The position numbers and the translations under genes are program-made. A model generated the notes under the pieces. That model was not told where the DNA came from, did not search any database, and saw only the letters and a list, made by a program, of their open reading frames with translations. Of a stretch of 64,000 bases of DNA, positions 35,950 through 43,896 are shown piece after piece. The stretch is from Pseudomonadota bacterium. Its GTDB lineage: Bacteria > Myxococcota_A > UBA796 > SXON01. The stretch lies in contig JAUXQH010000023.1 of NCBI GenBank assembly GCA_030685065.1, positions 38,300 to 102,299 on the forward strand. The letters are read 5' to 3'. The stretch's first letter is position 1. Each line of letters opens with the position of its first letter.

Positions 35950-37043
35950 AGCGCATCCTCGTCAGCGCACAGGAGGCCTCCGGCGATCGGCTCGGTGCCG
36001 AGCTGATCCTGGCGATGCGCGCGCGCGCGGATGGGGAACAGCTCGAGGTGAGCGGGCTCGTCGGCCCGCTCCTCCTGAAGGCCGGCGCGGTTCCGCTCCC
36101 GGACAGCCTGCCGATGAACCCCGTCATGGGCCTCGTGGAGGTGTTGAAGCACCTCGGCGAGCTGCGCCACAACACGGTCGCGATGGCGCGGGCGATCGAC
36201 GCGCGGCCCGATGTGCTCGTCGTCATCGACGCGCCCGACTTCAACCTCCCACTGGCGCGCGCGGCGAAGGCAAAGGGCGTGCCCGTCGTGGGGTTGGTGA
36301 GCCCGCAGCTCTGGGCGTGGCGCTCGGGGCGCGCCCAGGACATCGCGCGCTCGCTGGATCTGCTCCTGTGCCTCTTCCCCTTCGAACCCGCGTACTACAC
36401 CCCCCATGGGCTCGACGCGCGCTGGATCGGCCACCCCGCCATCGACCGGGTCCGGCCCTCGGCCCGAGAGCCCGGCGTGGTCGCCCTGTTTCCGGGGTCG
36501 CGCCGCTCCGAGATCAAGCGCCTGCTCAACCCCTTCCTCGCGGCGGTGGCGGGGCTCGGCGCGCGAGAGGTGCTCCTACCGCTCGCCGCGTCGCTCTCGG
36601 CGGCCGACCTCGGCCCGCTCCCGGCCAACGTGCGCCTGTGCACATCTGAGGAGGCCCTCTCTCGGGCCGATCGCGCGCTCACCAAGTCGGGGACCAGCAC
36701 CTTGGAGATCGCGCTCGCCGGGATCCCGATGGTGGTCGCCCACCGCGTCCACCCGCTCACGTACTGGATCGGGCGGCTGCTCGTACGCGGAGTGCAGCAC
36801 CTCTCCCTGCCGAACATCCTGCTCGGTCGAGAGGCGGTTCGGGAGCATGTGCAGTACTTTACGCCCGAACAGCTCACGGCGGACCTGAGGGCGGCTGCGC
36901 CGCCTCCGACCGAGGAGCTCGCTGCCCTGCTCGGCGCGCCGGGCGTGGCGGATCGGGCGGCGGCGGCCGTGCTGGCGCTGGTGGGAATCCCGCCGGGGGA
37001 CGCCCCGCGGAGCCCGCTTAGTGGATCGCCGAGCTCGGGTTGA
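35946..37043 (+). CDS. lpxB: Lipid-A-disaccharide synthase LpxB
   Basis: 365 residues from the GTG at 35946. RILVSAQEASGDRLGAEL is the family N-terminus. MNPVMGLVEVLKHLGEL, VVIDAPDFNLPLA, YYVSPQLWAW-like LVSPQLWAWR, LFPFEPAYY, ALFPGSRRSEI and the UDP-binding TKSGTSTLEIALAGIPMVVAHR follow. A GT-B fold glycosyltransferase condensing UDP-diacyl-GlcN with lipid X. Its last 26 bp overlap the end of the convergent dnaK. Confidence 0.95.
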   Translation: MKRILVSAQEASGDRLGAELILAMRARADGEQLEVSGLVGPLLLKAGAVPLPDSLPMNPVMGLVEVLKHLGELRHNTVAMARAIDARPDVLVVIDAPDFNLPLARAAKAKGVPVVGLVSPQLWAWRSGRAQDIARSLDLLLCLFPFEPAYYTPHGLDARWIGHPAIDRVRPSAREPGVVALFPGSRRSEIKRLLNPFLAAVAGLGAREVLLPLAASLSAADLGPLPANVRLCTSEEALSRADRALTKSGTSTLEIALAGIPMVVAHRVHPLTYWIGRLLVRGVQHLSLPNILLGREAVREHVQYFTPEQLTADLRAAAPPPTEELAALLGAPGVADRAAAAVLALVGIPPGDAPRSPLSGSPSSG

Positions 37044-38829
37044 TCTTCTCGGACAGGTGCAGGTAGAAGCGCTTGAGCCACGCGCCGACCTCTTCGAGGT
37101 TGGTCTTGTCGCTCGACTTCGTGAGGGCCATGCGGCCGCGCTTCAGCGCCTGCTCCAGCTCGGACACGTCGGTCTTGTGGAGCACCGCCCCTTGCTCGCG
37201 CAGGAAGGTCTCCAGGGTGACCAGGTGGCGCTCCACCTGGAAGCGGAGCTCCTTCATGGCGGTGGCGGCTTCCTGGTCACGCTCGTAGTTGGCGGCCTCC
37301 TCGCGGAGCTGCTCGACTTCGAGCTTCGACAGGCCGGTGGGCGCCTGGATCGTGATGTTGCCGTGCGCGCCGCCGCGCGTGTCGCGGGCGCTCACGTTGA
37401 CGATTCCGTTCGCGTCGATGCCGAACTTGACCTCGATCCGCGGGGCGCCTCGGGGCGCGGGTTCGATGCCGCACAGCTCGAACTCGCCCAGGCTCGTGTT
37501 GTCCGTCGCCAGGGCGTTTTCACCTTGAAGGACGTGGATCTTCACCGTGCGTTGGTTCTCGACGACGGTCGACACGAGCTGAACCCGCTGGGCCGGGATG
37601 ACCGTGTTCTTCGGGATGAGCTTGGCGAACTTTCGCCCTTCGACTTCGATGCCGAGGGACAGGCTCGTCACGTCGAGCAGCGTGACGGACTTCACCTCGC
37701 CCTCGAGGATCCCCGCCTGGATGGCGGCGCCGATCGCCACCACCTCGTCGGGATTGAAGGCCTGGTTGAGCGGCCTGCGGAAAAAATCGCGGACGAGCTC
37801 CTTCACGCGGGGGATTCGGCTGCTGCCGCCCACCATCACGATCTCGTCGATGTCCTCGACGTTGAGTCGCGCGTCCGCGAGCGCGCGCTTGCACTCCTCG
37901 ATGGTCTTCTCGAACAAGGGGAGCGCCATCGTCTCGAACTGGGCGCGGGTGAGCGTGCACTGGAGGTGTAGCGGCCCGTCCTGCGTCGCGGTGAGGAACG
38001 GCAGCTGCACCTCGGTGTCGAGCGCCGCCGAGAGCTCGAGCTTGGCGCGCTCGGCCGCGTCGCGCATGCGCTGACGCACGACCTTGTCGCCGGAGATGTC
38101 GAACCCGTGCTCACGCCGGAACTGTTCGAGCAGCCAGTCCATGATCAGCTTGTCGATGTCTCCGCCGCCGAGCGCGTTGTTGCCGCGTGTGGCGCGGACC
38201 TCGCCCAGGTCGCGATCGATCTGCACGATGGAGATGTCGAAGGTACCGCCGCCGAAGTCGAACACGGCGATCGTGGAGGACTTACGACGATCGTGCAGGT
38301 AGGCGAGCGCCGCCGCGGTGGGCTCGTTGATGATGCGGAGCACGTTGAGACCGGCGATGGTCCCCGCGTCCTTCGTGGCCTGGCGCTGGCGGTCGTTGAA
38401 GTGGGCCGGGACCGTGATGATCGCCTCGGTCACAGCCTCGCCAAGAAAGTCCTCAGCCGAGCGCTTCAACTTCTGAAGGATCATGGCCGAGATTTCGGGT
38501 GGCGTGTAGGTGCGCCCCCCGACTTCGAAGCCGCACTCCGAGTTCTTTTCTTCGGTGACCTTGTAGTTCACGAGGGGGAGGTCCTTCCCCGCCTCCCGGA
38601 AGCGCTTCCCCATGAAGCGCTTCACGGAGTGGATCGTCGCGTCGGGGTTGATGAGCATCTGCCGCTTGGCGATGTCACCGACGAAACGTTCGCCGCCCTT
38701 CGAAAAGCCCACGACCGAAGGGGTGATGCGCCCGCCCTCTTCGTTGATGATCACGCGCGGCTCGTTGCGATCCATGTACGCGCAGACCGAGTTGGTCGTG
38801 CCCAGGTCGATGCCGATGATTTTACCCAT
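37018..38829 (-). CDS. dnaK: DnaK-type Hsp70 chaperone
   Basis: 603 residues: GKIIGIDLGTTNSVCAYMD, IITVPAHFNDRQRQATKDAG, INEPTAAALAY, FDFGGGTFDISI, MVGGSSRIPRVKELV, substrate domain LLDVTSLSLGIE..., GENALATDN and GIDANGIVNVSA, and a helical lid. Closest here to classical DnaK, but the lid is short and the usual acidic EEVD-like tail is missing (ends INPSSAIH). No adjacent grpE or dnaJ. Convergent with lpxB, with stop codons overlapping. Confidence 0.94.
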   Translation of the reverse strand: MGKIIGIDLGTTNSVCAYMDRNEPRVIINEEGGRITPSVVGFSKGGERFVGDIAKRQMLINPDATIHSVKRFMGKRFREAGKDLPLVNYKVTEEKNSECGFEVGGRTYTPPEISAMILQKLKRSAEDFLGEAVTEAIITVPAHFNDRQRQATKDAGTIAGLNVLRIINEPTAAALAYLHDRRKSSTIAVFDFGGGTFDISIVQIDRDLGEVRATRGNNALGGGDIDKLIMDWLLEQFRREHGFDISGDKVVRQRMRDAAERAKLELSAALDTEVQLPFLTATQDGPLHLQCTLTRAQFETMALPLFEKTIEECKRALADARLNVEDIDEIVMVGGSSRIPRVKELVRDFFRRPLNQAFNPDEVVAIGAAIQAGILEGEVKSVTLLDVTSLSLGIEVEGRKFAKLIPKNTVIPAQRVQLVSTVVENQRTVKIHVLQGENALATDNTSLGEFELCGIEPAPRGAPRIEVKFGIDANGIVNVSARDTRGGAHGNITIQAPTGLSKLEVEQLREEAANYERDQEAATAMKELRFQVERHLVTLETFLREQGAVLHKTDVSELEQALKRGRMALTKSSDKTNLEEVGAWLKRFYLHLSEKINPSSAIH

Positions 38830-38869
38830 TCAGTAGCTGCTCACGACCGGTGCGGGGAGGGGCGTAGGT

Positions 38870-38898
38870 AGCGTAGACGGCGCGGCTCGACGCGTCAA
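38870..38898 (-). promoter_or_regulatory. Putative sigma-70 promoter upstream of dnaK
   Basis: Read on the minus strand: TTGACG (complement of 38893-38898), a 17-bp spacer and TACGCT (complement of 38870-38875), about 40 bp upstream of the dnaK ATG. The -35 is good and the -10 weak. No CIRCE-type inverted repeat was seen. Confidence 0.4.
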
Positions 38899-38934
38899 CG
38901 TGGTCCCGGTTCGCCGGGGAGGCACGCGGGAGGG

Positions 38935-39017
38935 TGCCCCGGGCGGGGGTCGAACCCGCATGCCCGTGAGGGCCAGGGATTTTAAGTCCCCCGTGTCTGC
39001 CATTCCACCACCGGGGC
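38935..39017 (-). tRNA. tRNA-Leu (anticodon UAA)
   Basis: Minus-strand cloverleaf starting GCCCCGGTGGTGGAAT (5' end at 39017). Anticodon loop ACTTAAAATC with UAA, a long class II variable arm, and T-arm GCGGGTTCGACCCCCGC. The 3' acceptor strand reads CCGGGGGC, one G longer than the 7-nt 5' strand. CCA is not encoded. Matches the tRNA-Leu layout typical of bacteria. Confidence 0.9.
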
Positions 39018-39141
39018 CAGCTGGGGGTCTAACGCGTCGCGCGGAAGGCCGTGCGCCAGCCTCGCCACGTCCACATGGAACCCTCTTTGTACCCCAGAGC
39101 ACGTCGGCGCGATTTTGTTGCGGATTGGGCCAGGGCCCCGC

Positions 39142-39669
39142 TCAGGGAGCGAGGGCGGCGCGGAGCGCGGGCGCGTCGAGCGCGCCGTCGAAGCGGGCAC
39201 GGATGGCGCCACCGGGATCGAGGACGAGGGTGACAGGGATGATGTCGGGCCAGTCCGGTACCGCCCGGGAGAGGAGGCCGGAGGCATCGTCGGTATCCAG
39301 GTTGAACGCCGGTAGCCCGCCCCCCTCCGCCGAGAGGAAACGGAGGACGGACGCGCTGCTCCCTCGGCTCTCCACGTTCACCAGCGCGAAGCGAACGTCA
39401 GGATGTTCGCCGGCGACGGCGCGGAACACGTCCATCTCGCGCACGCAGGGGCCGCACCAGGTGGCCCAGAAGTTGACCACCATCCGCGCCTGGCCCGGGT
39501 TGGCGAGGAGCGCCGCCAGGCCGGCTTCATCCAGCGACGCCAGGGTGCCGGGGGAGGCGACGGGATCGACGTTGAGCGCCGGGAGCGGGCTGGAGGGCAG
39601 GGCGCTCTGGGGGCGTGCGCAGGCCAGCAGGAGGAGGAGGAGCACGCCGTTGTCGTACCTCGCGCGCAT
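39142..39669 (-). CDS. TlpA-like thioredoxin-fold lipoprotein
   Basis: 175 residues from the ATG at 39669. RYDNGVLLLLLLACARPQ gives a lipoprotein signal (LLAC). The thioredoxin fold holds the active site NFWATWCGPCVREMDVF (WCGPC) and the cis-Pro region IIPVTLVLDPGG. Likely a periplasmic, membrane-anchored thiol-disulfide reductase, for example in cytochrome c or envelope protein reduction. The longer in-frame extension overlaps the divergent gene and was not used. Confidence 0.9.
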   Translation of the reverse strand: MRARYDNGVLLLLLLACARPQSALPSSPLPALNVDPVASPGTLASLDEAGLAALLANPGQARMVVNFWATWCGPCVREMDVFRAVAGEHPDVRFALVNVESRGSSASVLRFLSAEGGGLPAFNLDTDDASGLLSRAVPDWPDIIPVTLVLDPGGAIRARFDGALDAPALRAALAP

Positions 39670-39686
39670 CCCGCGGGCTATGGCCG

Positions 39687-40460
39687 TTGCGGAGGCTGGC
39701 GTTGCTCCTGCTGTGGTTGGGATCCTGCGCGCTGCGCGCGACGGTGGGCCCGTCCGAGCGGGATCGCGCACTCGCGGAGGCGGACGCGCGCTGGGAGGCT
39801 CGCGCTGAGCCGGGCAACCTCGACGCGGCGATGGACCTCTGGTTGGGGAGCCTCTCGCTCGCGCCGGACGATCCGGAGCTGCTCGCGCGCCTCGCCCGGG
39901 GCGAATGGACCCGCGGCCAGCTCGAGCCCGGGCAGGCCCACCTGGAGAACGGGCAGGAGTACGGGTATCGCTGCCTCCTGGGCTGGCCCGCGTTCGCCGC
40001 TCGCCTCGATGTGTCCGGCTACGAGCTCACGCCCGAGGCCGCGGCCGAGCTGCCGGCGGAGGCCGGGGCGTGCCTGTTGTGGACGATCATGAACGGGCTC
40101 GGCCAGGTGGAGCGCCGCGGGCCCGGGGCGGCCCTGGAGCTCGACGCCCTCGCGGCCCTGCTCGACCGGCTCGGCGAGGTCGGCGGCGATGCGGAGCTGG
40201 GGTTCCGGAGCTGGGCGCAGGCCAAGCTGTTGTTGCTTCGGGGTGCCCCGGACACGCAGGAGGTCCGGCGGCTGTTGGGGGCCGCGATCGCCGAATCACC
40301 GGACGTGCTGCTCTTTCGCGTAGAGCTCGCGGTGGCGCTCCCGGATGCGCGCAACCAGGCGCTCGACGGCTTTGCCCCGCCAGCGCCCGACGCCTGGGCG
40401 CTGGAGAACGCGGCCTGGAAGGGGCAGGTGCCCGGAGGCTCGGTGGAAGGACCGAGGTAG
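39687..40460 (+). CDS. Predicted lipoprotein, helical repeat (possibly TatT-like)
   Basis: About 257 residues if started at TTG 39687, which gives a lipoprotein signal (RRLALLLLWLGSC). The mature protein is almost wholly helical with TPR-like units (AMDLWLGSLSLAPDDPELLARLARG; ALAALLDRLGEVGGDAELGF). It weakly recalls the TatT component associated with TRAP transporters, but no TRAP genes are nearby. No clear Shine-Dalgarno, so the start is uncertain. Divergent from the TlpA-like gene with a ~17-bp gap. Confidence 0.6.
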   Translation: MRRLALLLLWLGSCALRATVGPSERDRALAEADARWEARAEPGNLDAAMDLWLGSLSLAPDDPELLARLARGEWTRGQLEPGQAHLENGQEYGYRCLLGWPAFAARLDVSGYELTPEAAAELPAEAGACLLWTIMNGLGQVERRGPGAALELDALAALLDRLGEVGGDAELGFRSWAQAKLLLLRGAPDTQEVRRLLGAAIAESPDVLLFRVELAVALPDARNQALDGFAPPAPDAWALENAAWKGQVPGGSVEGPR

Positions 40461-40493
40461 GCGAGGCCGCGGACAGAACCGCAACCGACCGAA

Positions 40494-40528
40494 CCCCAAA
40501 AACACGAAAGCCCACGCGGGTGCGTGGG
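40494..40528 (-). terminator. Intrinsic terminator of rpsU
   Basis: On the minus strand CCCACGC pairs with GCGTGGG around a 4-nt loop (40511-40528). CTTTCGTGTTTTTGG follows as a U-rich tract (40494-40510). It lies 45 bp beyond the rpsU stop. Confidence 0.75.
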
Positions 40529-40573
40529 TGTTCGTGGCTCGATCCGATGCCGGCATGGGTAGCCGGCAGCGGA

Positions 40574-40801
40574 CTACGCGGCGGTCGGCCCCTTCATGAT
40601 GGGCTTGCGCGCAGCGCGGCGAGCGGCCTTACGGCGGCGCTTCTCTGCGAGGCGCTGCTTGAGGCGACGCTTCTCCCCCGGCTTGAGGTAGAAACTGTTC
40701 TTCTTGATGTCCTTGCGGATTCCCTCACGCTCCACCTTGCGGCGGAAGCGGCGGAGGGCTTTCTCGAAGGGCTCGTTGTCGCGGACGGTGACGATAACCA
40801 A
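40574..40801 (-). CDS. rpsU: 30S ribosomal protein bS21
   Basis: 75 residues from a TTG start at 40801 with GGAG seven bases upstream. The longer upstream frame has no similarity. VIVTVRDNEPFEKALRRFRRKVEREG is the bS21 N-terminus. The rest is strongly basic and helical (KKNSFYLKPGEKRRLKQRLAEKRRRKAARRAARK). Flanked by a good terminator. Confidence 0.94.
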   Translation of the reverse strand: MVIVTVRDNEPFEKALRRFRRKVEREGIRKDIKKNSFYLKPGEKRRLKQRLAEKRRRKAARRAARKPIMKGPTAA

Positions 40802-40861
40802 GGGTTCGCTCCAATATCTCAATGCGCGGCGGCGATTATCCCATGCCCCGCCGGCGCGCAA

Positions 40862-41686
40862 CTAGAACGTGATGCCTACTGAGCCGCCACCGTAGGGGAG
40901 GAAGCCGTGGACGCCGCCTTCGAGCCGGATGCTCGCGCGGTCGGAGATGCTGAAGCGGGGGCCGATGTTCACGTCGAGGTAGGGGAGGACCGGGGGCGTC
41001 TCGATGATGCCGTCGTTCGCACAGCCCATCTCCTGACGCTGGTAGGCGGTCGTCGGCGCGGGTCCGCAGGCCCCGTCGACGTTGTTGTTGTTGCCCTCCG
41101 GATCGGCCGGGTCCTCGCCGGGCTGCCACTCGTTCATGTTCCCGATCTTGATGGCGCCGCCGATCCCCGCCCCGAAGAGGAAGGAGAACCAGTTGTTCGC
41201 CTTGATCTCGTAGGCGTAGTTGGCGCCGATCATCACGAGCCCGAGCTGGTCGGGCTCCATCCACGAGCCGTCGTCGTGGTCGGGCGGCTCCTCCTTGTCG
41301 TCCCAGTACCCGGCCTCGATGAGGGGGTTCAGGTACTCGACGTAGAAGATGCCGTTCGCCTTTTCGTCCTTGATGACGAACTCGATGCCGAGCGCGTAGG
41401 CGCTGACGTGCGGGCGATCGGGGAGGAGGTCCCCCTCTTCGTTGTTGCGGAAGTAGCCCATGTCGAGGATGGAGTCGGGCAGGTCCATGTAGCGCCCGCG
41501 GAAGCCCACCTCCATCAAGAACTTGCGCTTGCGCGGCGTCGCTTCCGGCATGTCGACCGGAGGGGCGGTCTCGGTGGAGGGCGCCGTGGGGGGCACCTCG
41601 GACGACTCGGGCGTGCTTGAAGCAGGCGGAGCGTCCTCTTCGGCGAGAGCGGGGGTGACCAGGGCCAACAACGAGGCGTACAACAT
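40862..41686 (-). CDS. Predicted outer-membrane beta-barrel protein
   Basis: 274 residues from the ATG at 41686. Signal peptide LYASLLALVTPALAEED, then a Pro/Thr/Glu-rich spacer (~18-50), then a beta-rich part with aromatic alternation (FLMEVGFRGRYMDLP, IFYVEYLNPLIEAGYW, LGLVMIGANYAYEI, FGAGIGGAIKIGNM). It ends SVGITF with a terminal Phe, as expected for BAM substrates. Family unrecognised. Contains an Asn/Asp/Gly loop (DPADPEGNNNNVDGACG). Divergent from the LptE-like gene. Confidence 0.8.
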   Translation of the reverse strand: MLYASLLALVTPALAEEDAPPASSTPESSEVPPTAPSTETAPPVDMPEATPRKRKFLMEVGFRGRYMDLPDSILDMGYFRNNEEGDLLPDRPHVSAYALGIEFVIKDEKANGIFYVEYLNPLIEAGYWDDKEEPPDHDDGSWMEPDQLGLVMIGANYAYEIKANNWFSFLFGAGIGGAIKIGNMNEWQPGEDPADPEGNNNNVDGACGPAPTTAYQRQEMGCANDGIIETPPVLPYLDVNIGPRFSISDRASIRLEGGVHGFLPYGGGSVGITF

Positions 41687-41741
41687 TTCGCGACCTTGAC
41701 AGAGGGGACGTTCAGCGGCATGGTCCCCGACGGGCAGCACG

Positions 41742-42233
41742 ATGTCAACGTTCTGGACATCTACTCGGGCGCTCCTCGTAACCCTCCCGGTGGCGCTGCA
41801 CGGCGGCTGCACGGTACACGTCGGCGTGATGCCGGCCTCGGGTGCATGGGCCGTAGGCGACGTTTCGGCCGCGGTGGCCGAGCCGGACGCGGAGACCTGG
41901 GTGAGGGAAGCGGTGACGACCGCGCTCGCATCCCGGCACGCGCTCGACCCCGCCGGGCCCGCGATCCGGGTGTCGATCACCGAGGCGGCGTGGTCGCCCG
42001 CGCGGCGCTCGGGGGATGTGCTCCTCTACGACGCTCGGCTCACCCTGCGCATGGAGGCGGGGGGGCGCGTCGTCACGCGAACTCGAGCATGGACGGCGGT
42101 CGATCCGGGGGACGCCGCCGGCGCACGGGCGCTGAGGGAGCAGACCCTGCGGATGCTGGCCCGAGCCGCGACGGAAGATGGCGTGACCTGGTTGCTCGCG
42201 CCCGCGGCAAAGGCGACCGACGCTGGGCTATGA
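41742..42233 (+). CDS. Predicted lipoprotein, possible LptE
   Basis: 163 residues. TRALLVTLPVALHGGCTVHV carries a lipobox-like GGC. The mature domain is alpha/beta with an amphipathic pattern. No direct LptE motif is visible, but the gene lies immediately upstream of holA, the position lptE holds in many proteobacteria, and has the right size and lipidation. LptE plugs the LptD barrel for LPS export. A TTGACA (41696-41701) lies upstream without a clear -10. Assignment is by context only. Confidence 0.6.
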   Translation: MSTFWTSTRALLVTLPVALHGGCTVHVGVMPASGAWAVGDVSAAVAEPDAETWVREAVTTALASRHALDPAGPAIRVSITEAAWSPARRSGDVLLYDARLTLRMEAGGRVVTRTRAWTAVDPGDAAGARALREQTLRMLARAATEDGVTWLLAPAAKATDAGL

Positions 42234-42290
42234 CGCCGCCGCCATCCAGCGAGCCCGCGCCCATGAACCCCAGCCCATGAACCCGCGCCC

Positions 42291-43289
42291 ATGAACCCCC
42301 TCGCCGCCGTCACGGCCTCCCTCGCCAGCCCGCCTCCCGTCTACGTCCTCGTCGGGCCCGAGGCGCTCCTCGTACGTCAGGCCGAAGAAGAGGTGCGTGT
42401 CGCCATCGCGAGCGGCCCGGTCGCGGCGTTCAACCACGCCGTGTTCACCGCGGGGGAAGACGGCGCGCTCGCCTTCCGCGACGTGGCGGCCACCGCCCCG
42501 ATGATGGCCGCGCGGCGGTTGGTCGTCATCCGGCAGGTGCAGGACGCGAACGCCGCCCTGCTCGAGTCCGTGCTGGCCTACGTGGGCGCGCCCTGCCCGA
42601 CCACCGTGCTCGTGCTGACCGGGGAGAAGTTCCCCGGGGCGAGCGGCGGGGTCGATCGCGGCCTCCGCATCCTGAACGCGGCCAAGAAGGTGGGGCTGGT
42701 CCTCAAGCTCGACGGCGAGGGGGTCGACGCCGCGGCGTTCGCCGCCACGCGGGTCAAGGAGCGGGGCGCACGCATCGAGCGCGACGCCGCCGCGCTGCTG
42801 GTCGAGTTCGTGGGCGGAGAGCTCTCGCTGGTCGCGGCCGACGCGGAGAAGTGCGCCGACTTCGTGGGGCAGGGGGGCGTCGTCACCCGCGCGGTCGTCG
42901 AAGAGGTGTGCGCATCCACGGCCGAGGCGGACGTGTGGGCGCTCACCGACGCCATCGTGTCCCGGGACCCCGACCGTGGCCTCGCGACGCTCCATCGCCT
43001 GCTCGAAGACGGCGAGGCGCCCCACAAGCTGCTCGCCTCGGTCGCCTGGCAGCTACGCCAGGTGCTCGCGCTCCAGGACGCGGTTCGACGCGGGCTCTCG
43101 GAACGGGAGGCCAACATTCGCATGCCGCCGCAGAAGCTGCGGATGATCCGCGAGGTCGTGGCGAAGCGGCCGGTCTCGCCGTCCGCGCTCCTGGAGGAGC
43201 TCGCGGCCGTCAACCGGGGGATGAACTCGTCCCGCGCGGGCGATCGGCGCATCTTCGAGGCCTTCGTCCTGCGGCTCGTGCAGAAGTAG
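42291..43289 (+). CDS. holA: DNA polymerase III delta subunit HolA
   Basis: 332 residues. PPVYVLVGPEALLVRQAEEEV is the HolA opening (Y...G.e.lL......). APMMAARRLVVIRQV, TTVLVLTGEKFPG, DAAALLVEFVGGELSLVAADAEK, VWALTDAIVSRDPDRGLATLHRLLEDGEAPHKLLASVAWQLRQVL and the C-terminal GDRRIFEAFVLRL match the delta clamp-loader subunit. Three ATGAACCC-containing repeats precede the start (42257-42300), so the upstream ATGs at 42264 and 42277 are decoys in other contexts. Confidence 0.92.
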   Translation: MNPLAAVTASLASPPPVYVLVGPEALLVRQAEEEVRVAIASGPVAAFNHAVFTAGEDGALAFRDVAATAPMMAARRLVVIRQVQDANAALLESVLAYVGAPCPTTVLVLTGEKFPGASGGVDRGLRILNAAKKVGLVLKLDGEGVDAAAFAATRVKERGARIERDAAALLVEFVGGELSLVAADAEKCADFVGQGGVVTRAVVEEVCASTAEADVWALTDAIVSRDPDRGLATLHRLLEDGEAPHKLLASVAWQLRQVLALQDAVRRGLSEREANIRMPPQKLRMIREVVAKRPVSPSALLEELAAVNRGMNSSRAGDRRIFEAFVLRLVQK

Positions 43290-43302
43290 CGCCGTGGTGC
43301 TC

Positions 43303-43320
43303 GGCGCCCGCCCGGGCGCC
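43303..43320 (+). terminator. GC-rich hairpin after holA
   Basis: GGCGCCCG (43303-43310) pairs perfectly with CGGGCGCC (43313-43320). It is 13 bp beyond the holA stop. There is no T-tract, so termination would be imperfect or factor-assisted. Confidence 0.4.
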
Positions 43321-43455
43321 CCTGACCAGGCGGACCGAGGCGTCCGGCGGAAGCTTGGTGCAAGCGGGTCAAGGCAAAAACACCACCAGCGCCCCACGAC
43401 CGAAGTCGAGGAGCGTTGCACGGCGCGGGAGCGCCGGGTGCGCGTCGCGAGGACC

Positions 43456-43479
43456 CCGCTCCGTCCGTGGACGGAGCGG
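43456..43479 (-). terminator. GC-rich hairpin after rpsT
   Basis: CCGCTCCGTCC (43456-43466) and GGACGGAGCGG (43469-43479) form a perfect stem just downstream of the rpsT stop on the minus strand. No adjacent T-tract; a T-run occurs only ~75 bp further (complement of 43376-43380). Confidence 0.45.
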
Positions 43480-43483
43480 ACGC

Positions 43484-43762
43484 CTACTCGGCGGCGGTCG
43501 GCTTGAGGGCGTTGACCGCCTTGGCCAGACGGCTGATGCGACGAGCGGCGTTGCGGGGGTGGATGACACCCTTCTGCGCGAGCTTGTGCAAAAGCGAAAC
43601 GGTCGAGGGCAGATCGGCCGTGGCGGCGGTGGCATCGCCACTGCCCACGAGCGACTTGAGCGCCTTGACCTTGCTGCGCATACGGGAACGATAGGCCCGG
43701 TTCCGCTCGTTGGCGGCCTGGCTGGTGCGGATGCGCTTGATCGCGTCCTTGTGATGAGCCAC
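43484..43762 (-). CDS. rpsT: 30S ribosomal protein bS20
   Basis: 92 residues from the GTG at 43762, with GGAG upstream. The start matches the bS20 N-terminus (M/V-AHHKDAIKRIRTSQAANERN). RAYRSRMRSKVKAL, HKLAQKGVIHPRNAARRISRLAKAVN is the conserved C-terminal half. The longer in-frame extension is not conserved. Divergent from scpA. Confidence 0.95.
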   Translation of the reverse strand: MAHHKDAIKRIRTSQAANERNRAYRSRMRSKVKALKSLVGSGDATAATADLPSTVSLLHKLAQKGVIHPRNAARRISRLAKAVNALKPTAAE

Positions 43763-43896
43763 GGGAATCTCCAAGTTCTGGGGGCGGCCAACTATCTCGG
43801 GGCGAGTCGTTGTCAAGGCGGGGGCGATCCGGTAGAAACAACAGCCTTCGCGCCCCATCCCCCGGGGCCCTCCGTCCTCCCACATCCCCCCTGTAC

